DNA of 64,000 bases from assembly GCA_039962225.1 (NCBI GenBank), contig JAMPKV010000002.1:62001-126000 (forward strand). Reading direction: 5' to 3'. This document shows positions 1-7,666 of this stretch, one piece after another. Made by a program: the position numbers and the translations under genes. Every line of letters starts with the position of its first letter. The first letter of the stretch is position 1. The stretch is from Microcoleus sp. AS-A8 (GTDB lineage Bacteria > Cyanobacteriota > Cyanobacteriia > Cyanobacteriales > Coleofasciculaceae). A model generated the notes under the pieces. It did no database searches, was not told where the DNA came from, and saw only the letters and a list, made by a program, of their open reading frames with translations.

Positions 1-420
1 AGCTACGACTTTGAAGTTCTCACCCTTGATGTCTCGCGCCATCGCCATTCCCAGCGCCGCAGAAATACTGGTAGAGGCATGGCCCGCACCGAAGTGATCG
101 AATTTATTCTCGCAACGCTTCAAGTAACCGGCTACCCCATCCTTTTGCCGCAGGGTATGGAAGTTGTGGTACCGCCCTGTGAGCATTTTGTGGGGGTAGG
201 CTTGGTGTCCAACATCCCAGAGTACCTTATCGTTCTCTAAGTCCAACGTTTGATACAGAGCAATGGTGAGTTCCACAACCCCTAACCCTGGGCCCAAGTG
301 ACCGCCAGTTGCTGCTACTGTTTGCAGATGCTTCTCGCGAATTTGGCGAGCAATTTGCTCTAGTTGACGAATCGACAGGCCGTGCAACTGGTTGGGATGA
401 GTAATTTCACTTATATGCAT
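1..420 (-). CDS. dxs: 1-deoxy-D-xylulose-5-phosphate synthase, N-terminal part (cut by window edge)
   Basis: Thiamine-diphosphate enzyme that condenses pyruvate and glyceraldehyde-3-phosphate, the first step of the MEP isoprenoid pathway feeding carotenoids, phytol and quinones. Only the first 140 codons are inside the window; the gene runs off the left edge. The translation starts MHISEITHP and contains the family hallmarks [16 protein letters not shown], a [11 protein letters not shown] block and [20 protein letters not shown], which form the N-terminal cofactor-binding region. The start is the ATG complementary to 418-420. Upstream on the same strand lie three small genes with spacers of 150-235 bases, so co-transcription is possible but not shown. 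Confidence 0.95.
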   Translation of the reverse strand, partial: MHISEITHPNQLHGLSIRQLEQIARQIREKHLQTVAATGGHLGPGLGVVELTIALYQTLDLENDKVLWDVGHQAYPHKMLTGRYHNFHTLRQKDGVAGYLKRCENKFDHFGAGHASTSISAALGMAMARDIKGENFKVVA

Positions 421-633
421 ACTGAGGTACTTTTTGAGTTGCTATTGGAGTTTTTTATCCGTTTTCCACTCTAAAGTATCTAATAGTTTGGCTAACAAGC
501 GTCAAGCTTATTTTCTCGTTGATTTAGGTTTCCTTGCCTCCTTGGCCTTGTCTTTGAGATTCTGGTTACAATGCAAAGAAGTCTCCCTGTCCCCAGAGAG
601 GCTCTGTTCAAGAGTATCAATTAAACCTTCTAA

Positions 634-868
634 CTACATTTTACCTTTTTGCATCACTTCCTGAAGGTGTTGGCGCACTTCTTGAGCTTGCTGCATGTCC
701 TGCTGCTGTAACTTCTTGAATAGAGCAACCCAGGGTTGAGAACCTATGGATTCTGCATCTTCCATATACTTAATCGTATGCCTTAAGTGCTTCCGACTTG
801 CTTTGCAACACGGTGAGCAAATCGTACTCAAGGTTACTGATGGCTTGTGAATTTCCGTTCGTTGCCAT
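634..868 (-). pseudogene. Small conserved cyanobacterial protein, broken by a one-base insertion
   Basis: A start codon at 868 has a perfect ribosome site (GGAGGA, 6 bases upstream). It opens a frame MATNGNSQAISNLEYD... that stops at a TAA (770-772) after 32 codons. If one base of the AA pair at 772-773 is removed, the frame continues as ...ALKAYDKYMEDAESIG... to the stop at 634, giving about 77 residues, mostly helical and charged, ending EVMQKGKM. The two halves join seamlessly as one protein, so this is a real gene with a +1 frameshift, either a true lesion or a sequencing/assembly error. Function unknown. It lies with two other small minus-strand genes upstream of dxs. Confidence 0.7.
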
Positions 869-1103
869 TAAAATTCCTCCAATCTAGTTATATAAACCAC
901 CTAAGATTGAGTAGTTCTCCCCTGTCTTTCATCTATCTAAAAGAAGAGGAAAACTCAAACGATGGAGGATTTTATCAGCGTCAAAAAATAAATTATTTAA
1001 CCAAAAATGATCAACTTTATCATTACCGAATGGCGCGGCTACATAGTGGGCATAGCCAACGCCTTGCTTTAGTACAACCGCTTAAACTCTTTCAAGTTTA
1101 GCT

Positions 1104-1313
1104 TTACTCTTTGGGATAGTTGACATCCCTCCAACAGAGCGGTAAATCCTCCCCAGAGGGGAATTTTAATTGTGCTTTATCAAACGTTTCAGGATTCTGC
1201 TCTTCTTGTCCAGCTTGAGTTTGTCCAGAAATACTATTTTTATTGGGGTCAATCAAAGCTTGCATGTCAAGAATTTCGACAAGAGTTCCGTCAGTTTTAT
1301 CTTTGAGAAACAT
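1104..1313 (-). CDS. Small conserved acidic protein of unknown function
   Basis: 69 residues from an ATG at 1313, preceded by a strong AGGAGG ribosome site, which is why this start is preferred over the longer frame beginning at 1349. The protein reads MFLKDKTDGTLVEILDM and ends LPLCWRDVNYPKE. The PSGE...LP.CW ending looks like a short family I recall from cyanobacteria without an assigned role. No signal peptide, membrane segment or metal motif is visible. Its neighbours are a frameshifted small gene (634-868) and another small gene (1459-1677), all on the minus strand. Confidence 0.65.
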   Translation of the reverse strand: MFLKDKTDGTLVEILDMQALIDPNKNSISGQTQAGQEEQNPETFDKAQLKFPSGEDLPLCWRDVNYPKE

Positions 1314-1458
1314 AGGATTTTCCTCCTTGGGTGAGTTGAGATGCCACAAAAGTTAATGGGCTGTTTTTTTAGATTATCGAGATTAGATCATCGAGATTTT
1401 AGGAAGTAGCCTGAAATTCCCAAAACCATTACCTTTCCTGACCTGAGAATAAAGAGGA

Positions 1459-1677
1459 TTATTGACCTGATGACTCAACAAGTTTTTTGAGACGCAGGTA
1501 AGCTTCCTCTGGCGTATAAGGATCGGTTTTCTTTTCATCAGGAATATAAAATTGCTGGCTATCCGAGAAATAACGCACAACAAAACTCGGAATTAGCCCT
1601 AAATCCATTGCTCGTTTACCCAGTTTTACGGCTGTTTCTGATAGAGTAAATTCATCATGAAATGGAGGCTTATCCAT
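1459..1677 (-). CDS. Small hypothetical protein
   Basis: 72 residues, soluble, starting MDKPPFHDEF with a GGGAG-like ribosome site about 10 bases upstream. No recognised motif; the C-terminal half (YTPEEAYLRLKKLVESS) is helical. It is the first gene of a minus-strand run of small genes leading to dxs, about 145 bases ahead of the next one. An overlapping frame (1383-1583) on the same strand has less convincing composition and was discarded. Confidence is moderate because only orientation, ribosome site and composition support it. Confidence 0.55.
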   Translation of the reverse strand: MDKPPFHDEFTLSETAVKLGKRAMDLGLIPSFVVRYFSDSQQFYIPDEKKTDPYTPEEAYLRLKKLVESSGQ

Positions 1678-2259
1678 TTTTGTTATCTCCCGAAAAGTCA
1701 GTAATTATATTCCTAATTAAACATCTCGGTTGAGAATTATGGCTCGACATTGAACGGCAAAAAAGAAAATTTCCGCCGAAGGTGAGGTCTATAGTCTTGC
1801 AGGGAGAATCGAACTGAGCAAATAATGCCTCACTGGAGGTTACACACTCTGAGCTATTTACCCAATAAAGCTATGAAAACCTCTTCCCCGTCTCCAGTCC
1901 CCAGTTTTAATTAAAATTGGGTCTTTGCCTGATTTTTGAGCCTCAACCGGATTAGGAAAGCGATCGCATTGTAGTCCTGATTGCTTTTCTTAAACCTCTA
2001 TCTAGAGACATTCGTTTGCCAACCCCTTCCATAAAACGGATGCTCAGGAGCGCAAAAGGCGTAAATTCAAGAGTCTATACAAGCTAGCTCTACTCAAAAA
2101 AACTCTTGTACGAAAATCCCCCTTAGCGAACATCTCTCTAAAGTTACGTTCTCCAGTTGGGCGGGACTGTCCAATTGGGAGGAATTTCGAGAGTTTTTGA
2201 GAAGATTTTGAGCCAAATCCGTACAATAGATCAATTAAACCAATCACACTTAGGTTGAT
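1678..2259. other. Intergenic region between divergent small-gene run and polysaccharide genes
   Basis: About 580 bases between a minus-strand gene and a plus-strand gene, so promoters for both directions should lie here. One HIP1 site (GCGATCGC) occurs near 1960. A 67-codon frame on the minus strand (2044-2247) has poor composition and is not called. No terminator, tRNA or operator was recognised. Confidence 0.5.
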
Positions 2260-2823
2260 GTGGGGTGTATGTCTACCAAGTTCTTCAAAGCAATAAGTCC
2301 GCCTATGGCGGGTATGACCTTATTGGCTTTGATGGATGCATCTTGGTCTTCCTTGGCTATTACTCAGTTGCCCACCTTAGCTCCAAAGCAACTCCAGCAA
2401 GCTCTTGTGAGTAACTCTACCCCATTCCAGACCGCTGACATTTTAGGCGGAGGCGATCGCACTCAAGATTTAAGCTTACGCGATGGAGATACCATCTTTA
2501 TCCCCAGCGTAACCGCCGTGAATCTTACCCAAACCCTTCAATTATCAACCGTCAGCTTTGCTGCTGCTCCCAATCGAGTACGCCGGACAAATGTCGAACT
2601 GATTGGTCTTAACCCGAATGGGGCAATTTCTAGGGAGAACGTATCCGTTGATTTCGCCCAAGGGGCGAATACTGGCAATAATCCCATCCTGTACGATAAC
2701 GATATAGTTGTGGTAAGCCGCTCTAATACTGCCAGGGTTGCGGATGCTGTGAATTTATATTTAAGTCCTGGTGCTGGGATTATTACCTTGTTTTCGATCC
2801 TAGGAATTACAGAATTAGAGTAA
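2260..2823 (+). CDS. Shortened Wza-like polysaccharide export protein (SLBB C-terminal part only)
   Basis: 187 residues from GTG at 2260 (an in-frame ATG follows at 2269). Residues about 5-33 look like a signal peptide. The rest resembles the C-terminal SLBB part of outer-membrane polysaccharide export proteins: LSLRDGDTIFIPS, NPNGAISRENVSVDFAQG, then YDNDIVVVSRS and a hydrophobic tail LSPGAGIITLFSILGI. The N-terminal polysaccharide-export domain of normal homologues (about 400-500 residues) is missing, so the gene looks internally deleted, with signal peptide joined to a late SLBB repeat. It sits 29 bases upstream of a Wzc-like kinase, the usual partner in export of capsule or exopolysaccharide. 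Whether it still works is unknown. Confidence 0.6.
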   Translation: MGCMSTKFFKAISPPMAGMTLLALMDASWSSLAITQLPTLAPKQLQQALVSNSTPFQTADILGGGDRTQDLSLRDGDTIFIPSVTAVNLTQTLQLSTVSFAAAPNRVRRTNVELIGLNPNGAISRENVSVDFAQGANTGNNPILYDNDIVVVSRSNTARVADAVNLYLSPGAGIITLFSILGITELE

Positions 2824-2852
2824 GCCTTTGTTGCCAGGGATATGAAAAAAGT

Positions 2853-5147
2853 ATGGACGCCGAAAACGATTATCAAAGGTTTTCACAAAAGCCTGGGGGA
2901 AACTTACCGGAGCCTTGGTCTCGCAGCGATGTCCAAGAGCTGGAACCGGAGGATGGCAATACCCTGGATTTAGCTTGGCTGTTCGCTGTGGTGCGTCGCA
3001 GAGCTCCAATCATGGCAGCAGCAGCAATCGCCTTGGGGGGAATGGCTGGCGGCTATATCATTTGGCAGGCCAAAAAAACTCCCCCCACCTATAGAGGAGC
3101 TTTTAGTGTGCTGGTCGAACCGATCACGGCGGAAGGTAGGCTGGCGAAATTATCCTTATCGGCTCAAACCGGTGCCAATACGGGTGTGGCAGAAGCCTCT
3201 CGCGTGGGAATCGAAAACTCTGATTTGATGGATTATGAAACTCAAATCCGGGTGTTGAGAAGTCCCAAATTGATGGAACCCGTCATCAAAGAGTTGCAAG
3301 TTCGATATCCCGATATTTCTTACAACTCACTCATGGAGCAACTGGAAATTTCCCGCGTCAGTTATGAAAAAGATGGGAAACAGCAAGGCACCAAAATTTT
3401 AAACATTAGTTATCACGATCAAGATGGAAATAAAATTAAATATGTTTTAGAACAACTGGCAAAAACGTATTTAAATTATAGTGTTGATGAGCGTGTAAAC
3501 AGCTTACGCCAAGGCGTACAGTATATTGATGATCAATTGCCGAGTCTCCAGAAGCGAGTGGATAACCTCCAAGCACAACTGCAAAAACTTCGGCAGCAAT
3601 ACACACTCAATGAGCCAGAATCAACGGGGAAATCCCTGACTGAACAAGCGCAATATCTGAAGTCACAGCGTGTGGATCTGCAAGCCCAACTGGCGCAGGC
3701 GAAAGTGACTCTTGCTACTCGACAAAGACAGCTCAGTGAAGGTGATACGACTTCCGTTCTGACCAGTGAAACCAATCAGGTTGGTGCTTACGAGAGACTG
3801 ATCGGGGAGCTGCAAAAGGTTGAAGCGGACATGGCACTTCAGTCCGCTCGGTTTCGAGAAGATAGTCCATCGATTCGAGATTTACGGGAAAAGCAGCGAA
3901 ATTTACGAACACTCTTGGCTCAAGAAGCGAAAAAAAGTCTCGATAATGTGGCGAGTCGCATCCGGGAATTAGAGGCTCGCGATCGCTCTCTAGCCGAAGC
4001 GGAAAGCCAAATTAATGAAAAAATTAGAGTTTTTCCTGCGGTTATCCGTCAGTACACCGATCTCCAGCGGGAATTACAAGTCGCTACAGATAGCCTCAAG
4101 CAATTTTTAGAGAAGCGGGAAACCTTACAGTTAGATGCATCCCAACGGAAAACCCCTTGGCAAATTATTGCTGCACCCGAACTACCCCGTAACAGAAACG
4201 GACAATTGATCCCAGCTTCGGCGAGGAAAACCAAGCGGCAATTAGCGATCGCCGGTGTTTTAAGTTTGCTCATGGGAATCGGCATCGGTTTCATTGTCGA
4301 AATTCTGCATACGGTATTTCATACCCCTGACGAAATCAAAGCTGCAACCCGACTGCGATTGTTGGGGGTGATTCCCTTTGCCAGAAAGCTCAAAAAACTG
4401 GATCGAAATACCCCAAAACTCGCTCCAGCGTTTATGGAGGAAGTCAGTTCCCATGCCTTGCTTCCTTTTGCAGCATCGGCTCACGATGAGCGTTCTGCCG
4501 CCTTTCTAGAGGCATTCCGCTCCTTCTATACCAATATCCGTCTCCTCAGCGCCCGTAAACCGATTCACTCCTTAGTGATTGGTTCCGCTGTTCCGGGCGA
4601 TGGTAAGTCTACCGTAGCAATCCACCTGGCACAAACCGCCGCTTCCATTGGACAGCGCGTTTTGCTCGTCGATGCCGACCTGCGTCGTCCTCAACTCCAT
4701 CTCCGCTTAGGGTTGCCGAACGAACAGGGACTCAGTGATGTGATCACCACAGACTTGAGTTTGAATGATGCGATTGTGCGCTCCTCTGTGGAGGAAAATT
4801 TGTTTGTCCTCACGGCCGGTCATCCTACCTCCGACTCGATCAAACTGCTTTCCTCCGCCAAGATGCAATATCTCATGGAGCAATTTCAAGCCTTTTTCGA
4901 TTTGGTGATTTATGACACCCCTCCCCTGCTGGGTCTAGCCGACGGCAACATTTTAGCCGCCAATACAGATGGTATTGTTCTGGTGGTTGGACTCCAGAAA
5001 ACAGACCGTTCTTTACTCACCAAGTCCTTAGATGGCTTAAAGATCTCCGGTGCTTCGGTTCTGGGCGTTGTTGCCAACGGCATCAAGGGGTATATGCCGG
5101 ACTCCTACATGTCCTATCACCGACAATATCAAACGATCGAGCGGTAG
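2853..5147 (+). CDS. Wzc-like polysaccharide co-polymerase / bacterial tyrosine autokinase
   Basis: 764-residue inner-membrane protein controlling chain length and export of surface polysaccharide. A Wzz-type N-terminal region has one membrane segment at about 52-71. A long coiled-coil periplasmic domain follows (about 210-420), then a second membrane segment at about 463-485. The cytoplasmic BY-kinase domain shows Walker A (PGDGKST, near 578-584), Walker A' (VLLVDADLRRPQ) and Walker B (LVIYDTPP). The C-terminus carries a tyrosine cluster (GYMPDSYMSYHRQYQ), the usual autophosphorylation site. Co-polymerase and kinase are fused, as in Proteobacteria and most cyanobacteria. The shortened Wza-like gene lies 29 bases upstream and is probably co-transcribed. 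Confidence 0.9.
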   Translation: MDAENDYQRFSQKPGGNLPEPWSRSDVQELEPEDGNTLDLAWLFAVVRRRAPIMAAAAIALGGMAGGYIIWQAKKTPPTYRGAFSVLVEPITAEGRLAKLSLSAQTGANTGVAEASRVGIENSDLMDYETQIRVLRSPKLMEPVIKELQVRYPDISYNSLMEQLEISRVSYEKDGKQQGTKILNISYHDQDGNKIKYVLEQLAKTYLNYSVDERVNSLRQGVQYIDDQLPSLQKRVDNLQAQLQKLRQQYTLNEPESTGKSLTEQAQYLKSQRVDLQAQLAQAKVTLATRQRQLSEGDTTSVLTSETNQVGAYERLIGELQKVEADMALQSARFREDSPSIRDLREKQRNLRTLLAQEAKKSLDNVASRIRELEARDRSLAEAESQINEKIRVFPAVIRQYTDLQRELQVATDSLKQFLEKRETLQLDASQRKTPWQIIAAPELPRNRNGQLIPASARKTKRQLAIAGVLSLLMGIGIGFIVEILHTVFHTPDEIKAATRLRLLGVIPFARKLKKLDRNTPKLAPAFMEEVSSHALLPFAASAHDERSAAFLEAFRSFYTNIRLLSARKPIHSLVIGSAVPGDGKSTVAIHLAQTAASIGQRVLLVDADLRRPQLHLRLGLPNEQGLSDVITTDLSLNDAIVRSSVEENLFVLTAGHPTSDSIKLLSSAKMQYLMEQFQAFFDLVIYDTPPLLGLADGNILAANTDGIVLVVGLQKTDRSLLTKSLDGLKISGASVLGVVANGIKGYMPDSYMSYHRQYQTIER

Positions 5148-5250
5148 TAGCAGGCGTCTACTCTTGGCTCGATCGCTTCTTCCTGTGGCAGCGCCGCTGT
5201 TTTCGCGGTGTCCCACAAGGTCTTTTACCATCCAAACTCTCGACCGCTGA

Positions 5251-6060
5251 TCATCTCACCCCAGTGTTGGGTGAGGCATTCGGTTTTTGACTGGGTGGGG
5301 TAAACCTGATCCGAGAGGTTTCCCCAGGCGCAGGAGTGGTGTTGGCGGAGAACTGTTCTATGCGCTGATCTAACTTCCGTGCCAAATCGCCTACCCCGAC
5401 CAGTGGCTGTTCTCCAGTGGCGTACATAATGCCCGTCAATGCTCCCGTGGCGTTGCGACGGAAGGCTGCTAAATCAAGCCGTAGGGGTTGACCTTGCATC
5501 TCTATCCCCAACGTCATCCCTGTTGAAGCATTTGCCAAGTTATTCAGGTCAGGAATCGGACGATATTCTGTAACCTTGATTTCTCCAAAGGATTTTAGCT
5601 TCTCCTGCAACACACTCAAGGTTTGTTGTTGAACATCTGGCTGCTTGACCTTGTCGAGACTGGCATCAAAGCTGGTCTGTTCAGATTGATTGGGAAGCTT
5701 GCCTGTAAATCCCAAAACAATTTGGAAATTTTTAGGATTAACGAAGGCAAAAAAGTTTTCCGGCTTCATGTTACCTTGTCCCAGCTCTTGTTTGAGCATC
5801 TCTAACCGGGAGGCCAGCATTGTGGCTAATTCTGGAGGAAGTTCTGTGAATCCAGGCGGTAAATCTTCAAGAGTCAGAGTGGCTGGTGTGGGTGCCAATT
5901 GCTCAGCTGCCATCAGAAGAACCGTTTTTACGGTACCGTGCTTGGCGGTCAGAGGTGGCTGTGATAAAGTCTGTGCTGTAGTGATCGCGGCTTGGGCAGG
6001 AACCCCAGCAACGATGACGCCAGCCAACAGGCATAAGCTTACGGAGATTCTCTTTGCCAT
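5251..6060 (-). CDS. Secreted protein of unknown function
   Basis: 269 residues with a clear Sec signal peptide (hydrophobic VSLCLLAGVIVAGV, cleavage after AQA near residue 25). The mature part has no motif I recognise. It holds a LPPGF.ELPPE stretch, a central segment with FFAFVNPKNFQIVLGFTG, and a C-terminal block GALTGIMYATGEQPLVGVGDL, followed by a proline/threonine-rich tail. It converges with the tyrosine kinase gene and is divergent from the deacetylase gene, so it may belong to the same surface theme, but that is only position. Start is the ATG complementary to 6058-6060. Confidence 0.7.
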   Translation of the reverse strand: MAKRISVSLCLLAGVIVAGVPAQAAITTAQTLSQPPLTAKHGTVKTVLLMAAEQLAPTPATLTLEDLPPGFTELPPELATMLASRLEMLKQELGQGNMKPENFFAFVNPKNFQIVLGFTGKLPNQSEQTSFDASLDKVKQPDVQQQTLSVLQEKLKSFGEIKVTEYRPIPDLNNLANASTGMTLGIEMQGQPLRLDLAAFRRNATGALTGIMYATGEQPLVGVGDLARKLDQRIEQFSANTTPAPGETSRIRFTPPSQKPNASPNTGVR

Positions 6061-6622
6061 GTCAGTTAAGAAACAAGCTTTTTGGGTCTTAGGCTATTCG
6101 CTCATCCTACTACTGTCTTCTTCGGTGTGACCACGTATAAAATAGGACAAATGTTTTAAAATCTTGCTGGACGATACATTGACCACTCCCAGGTTGGCAA
6201 ACTAGATGTTCGATGTAGCAAAAGCACACTGCTTTTCATCAGGGAACCATCAGGCTGAGGTTTCACGATCCCAGCGTTTACTCCGTAACAGCTTCAAGCT
6301 AAAGTGCATAGGGTTGGAACTCAAGGGTGTTTGTAAAAAACACACACACAGCCCGGACGAGTGGCGATTGCGCCAGTAACTTGCAACAGGATCATCAGCC
6401 TTAGAACGAATTCCGATGTCACGTTCAGTCATGGCCTGCTCGTGTACCTTGATATAAAAATGTTTGCCTCCAGCATTTGAGGGGCAGTGGTCGAAACAGA
6501 GATTTGCCGTAAAACAGCTTCTCCTCTGTTGGGAGTCATCCTTAACCCCTGCCCATCAAAGCGCCGAGGAATAACAATTGTGACTTGCCGCCTTTGTGTA
6601 TGAGGAGTGAAGGAGAATTAAC
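6061..6622. other. Divergent intergenic region with nested inverted repeat
   Basis: 560 bases between the 5' ends of two divergent genes. A nested fold is visible close to the deacetylase gene: GGGCAG (6482-6487) pairs with CTGCCC (6549-6554), enclosing AACAGAG (6495-6501) paired with CTCTGTT (6524-6530). It could shape the 5' leader of the plus-strand gene. A 60-codon minus frame (6250-6432) is not believable as a gene. Confidence 0.4.
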
Positions 6623-7606
6623 GTGGCAGACCGTCACCTATCTATTGGACAGCACAGCCTCTCGCGGGTTGTCTTTGTCGCTGCTCTGACTTTTCTATCG
6701 GGCTGTACTTTGCCAGCCGCTCGCTCTGCTAGTCCGAGACATCTTTTGCTGGACATGACACCGAGTCTAAATCGCAAATCCAGCTCACACCCTTCGGAAG
6801 AAAAAGTTTTAGTTGCCCAATCTAATCAAGCTTACAAAAAAGTTGTTGCTAAATTAGCCCACCAACAAAAAATAGCACGGCTCAACAAACCGCTCCCAGC
6901 TCAGTTCCAAGGGAAAACCTTTAAAAATGTCAAGATAAAGAACCCGATTAAAACCGTTGCTCAAGGAGCATCAGATAAGCGGATTGGGCAAAGTGCAGTG
7001 GGAAAACCCATCGCTCTCACCTTTGACGATGGACCCTGGCCTAATACGACAGGACAGGTACTTGATTTCCTTAAGAAAAACAACGTTAAAGCGACTTTTT
7101 TTGTAGTAGGAAGACAGGTGCAACACTATCCGCAGATAACTAAGCGGATAGTGACTGAGGGTCACGCGATTGCTAACCATACCTGGAGCCATCAGTATCA
7201 TCGGTATAACCCAGCGGGTGCGGCTAGTGAAATTGATAAAACAACCGAGTTAGTTTACAAACTCACCGGTGTTAAAACCAATCTTTTCAGGCCGCCGGGT
7301 GGCATTTTGAACAATGGGTTAGCTGCCTACGCTCAGCAGAAAAAGTATGGGGTCGTGATGTGGTCGGCGGATTCCCTAGACTGGCGCTATAACAGTCCCC
7401 AGATTCTGCGCGACCGCATACTCAGGGAAGCCTCAGCCGGTGGGATCGTCTTGATGCACGACGGGGGCGGCAATCGCGCCAAAACAGTTCAAGCTTTACC
7501 GCTAGTGGTTGCTGAATTAAAAAAGCGCGGCTACAAATTTGTAACCGTGCCAGAACTGATGGAAATGCAAGAAAAGAATCAAGAAGTCATGGCGAGCAAG
7601 GGTTAG
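6623..7606 (+). CDS. Polysaccharide deacetylase (NodB family), probable lipoprotein
   Basis: 327 residues from a GTG at 6623 with the ribosome site GAAGGAG eight bases upstream. A lipobox (FLSGC, Cys about 29) ends the signal peptide, so it is likely anchored in a membrane facing the periplasm. After a basic linker the NodB domain begins at about 132: LTFDDGPWP carries the metal-binding Asp pair, ANHTWSH the HxxxH metal ligands, RPPGG the conserved Arg/Pro motif, and VLMHDGG the catalytic His region. Such enzymes remove N-acetyl groups from peptidoglycan or exported polysaccharide; the substrate cannot be read from sequence. Converges with glsF, 60 bases apart. Confidence 0.9.
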   Translation: MADRHLSIGQHSLSRVVFVAALTFLSGCTLPAARSASPRHLLLDMTPSLNRKSSSHPSEEKVLVAQSNQAYKKVVAKLAHQQKIARLNKPLPAQFQGKTFKNVKIKNPIKTVAQGASDKRIGQSAVGKPIALTFDDGPWPNTTGQVLDFLKKNNVKATFFVVGRQVQHYPQITKRIVTEGHAIANHTWSHQYHRYNPAGAASEIDKTTELVYKLTGVKTNLFRPPGGILNNGLAAYAQQKKYGVVMWSADSLDWRYNSPQILRDRILREASAGGIVLMHDGGGNRAKTVQALPLVVAELKKRGYKFVTVPELMEMQEKNQEVMASKG

Positions 7607-7666
7607 GTTTCAAAGGGTTGAAGGTTCCGAAGACAGCCTGCAACCCCCGAACCACCTTTCAGCGTT

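Noticed and set aside
434-664. 76-codon frame on the plus strand
   Set aside because: Starts at TTG in the dxs upstream region, overlaps the frameshifted minus-strand gene, and has no ribosome site.
2044-2247. 67-codon minus-strand frame
   Set aside because: Composition unlike a protein, no ribosome site, sits in the promoter region of the polysaccharide genes.
6250-6432. 60-codon minus-strand frame
   Set aside because: No family resemblance and low-complexity bases; more likely spacer.
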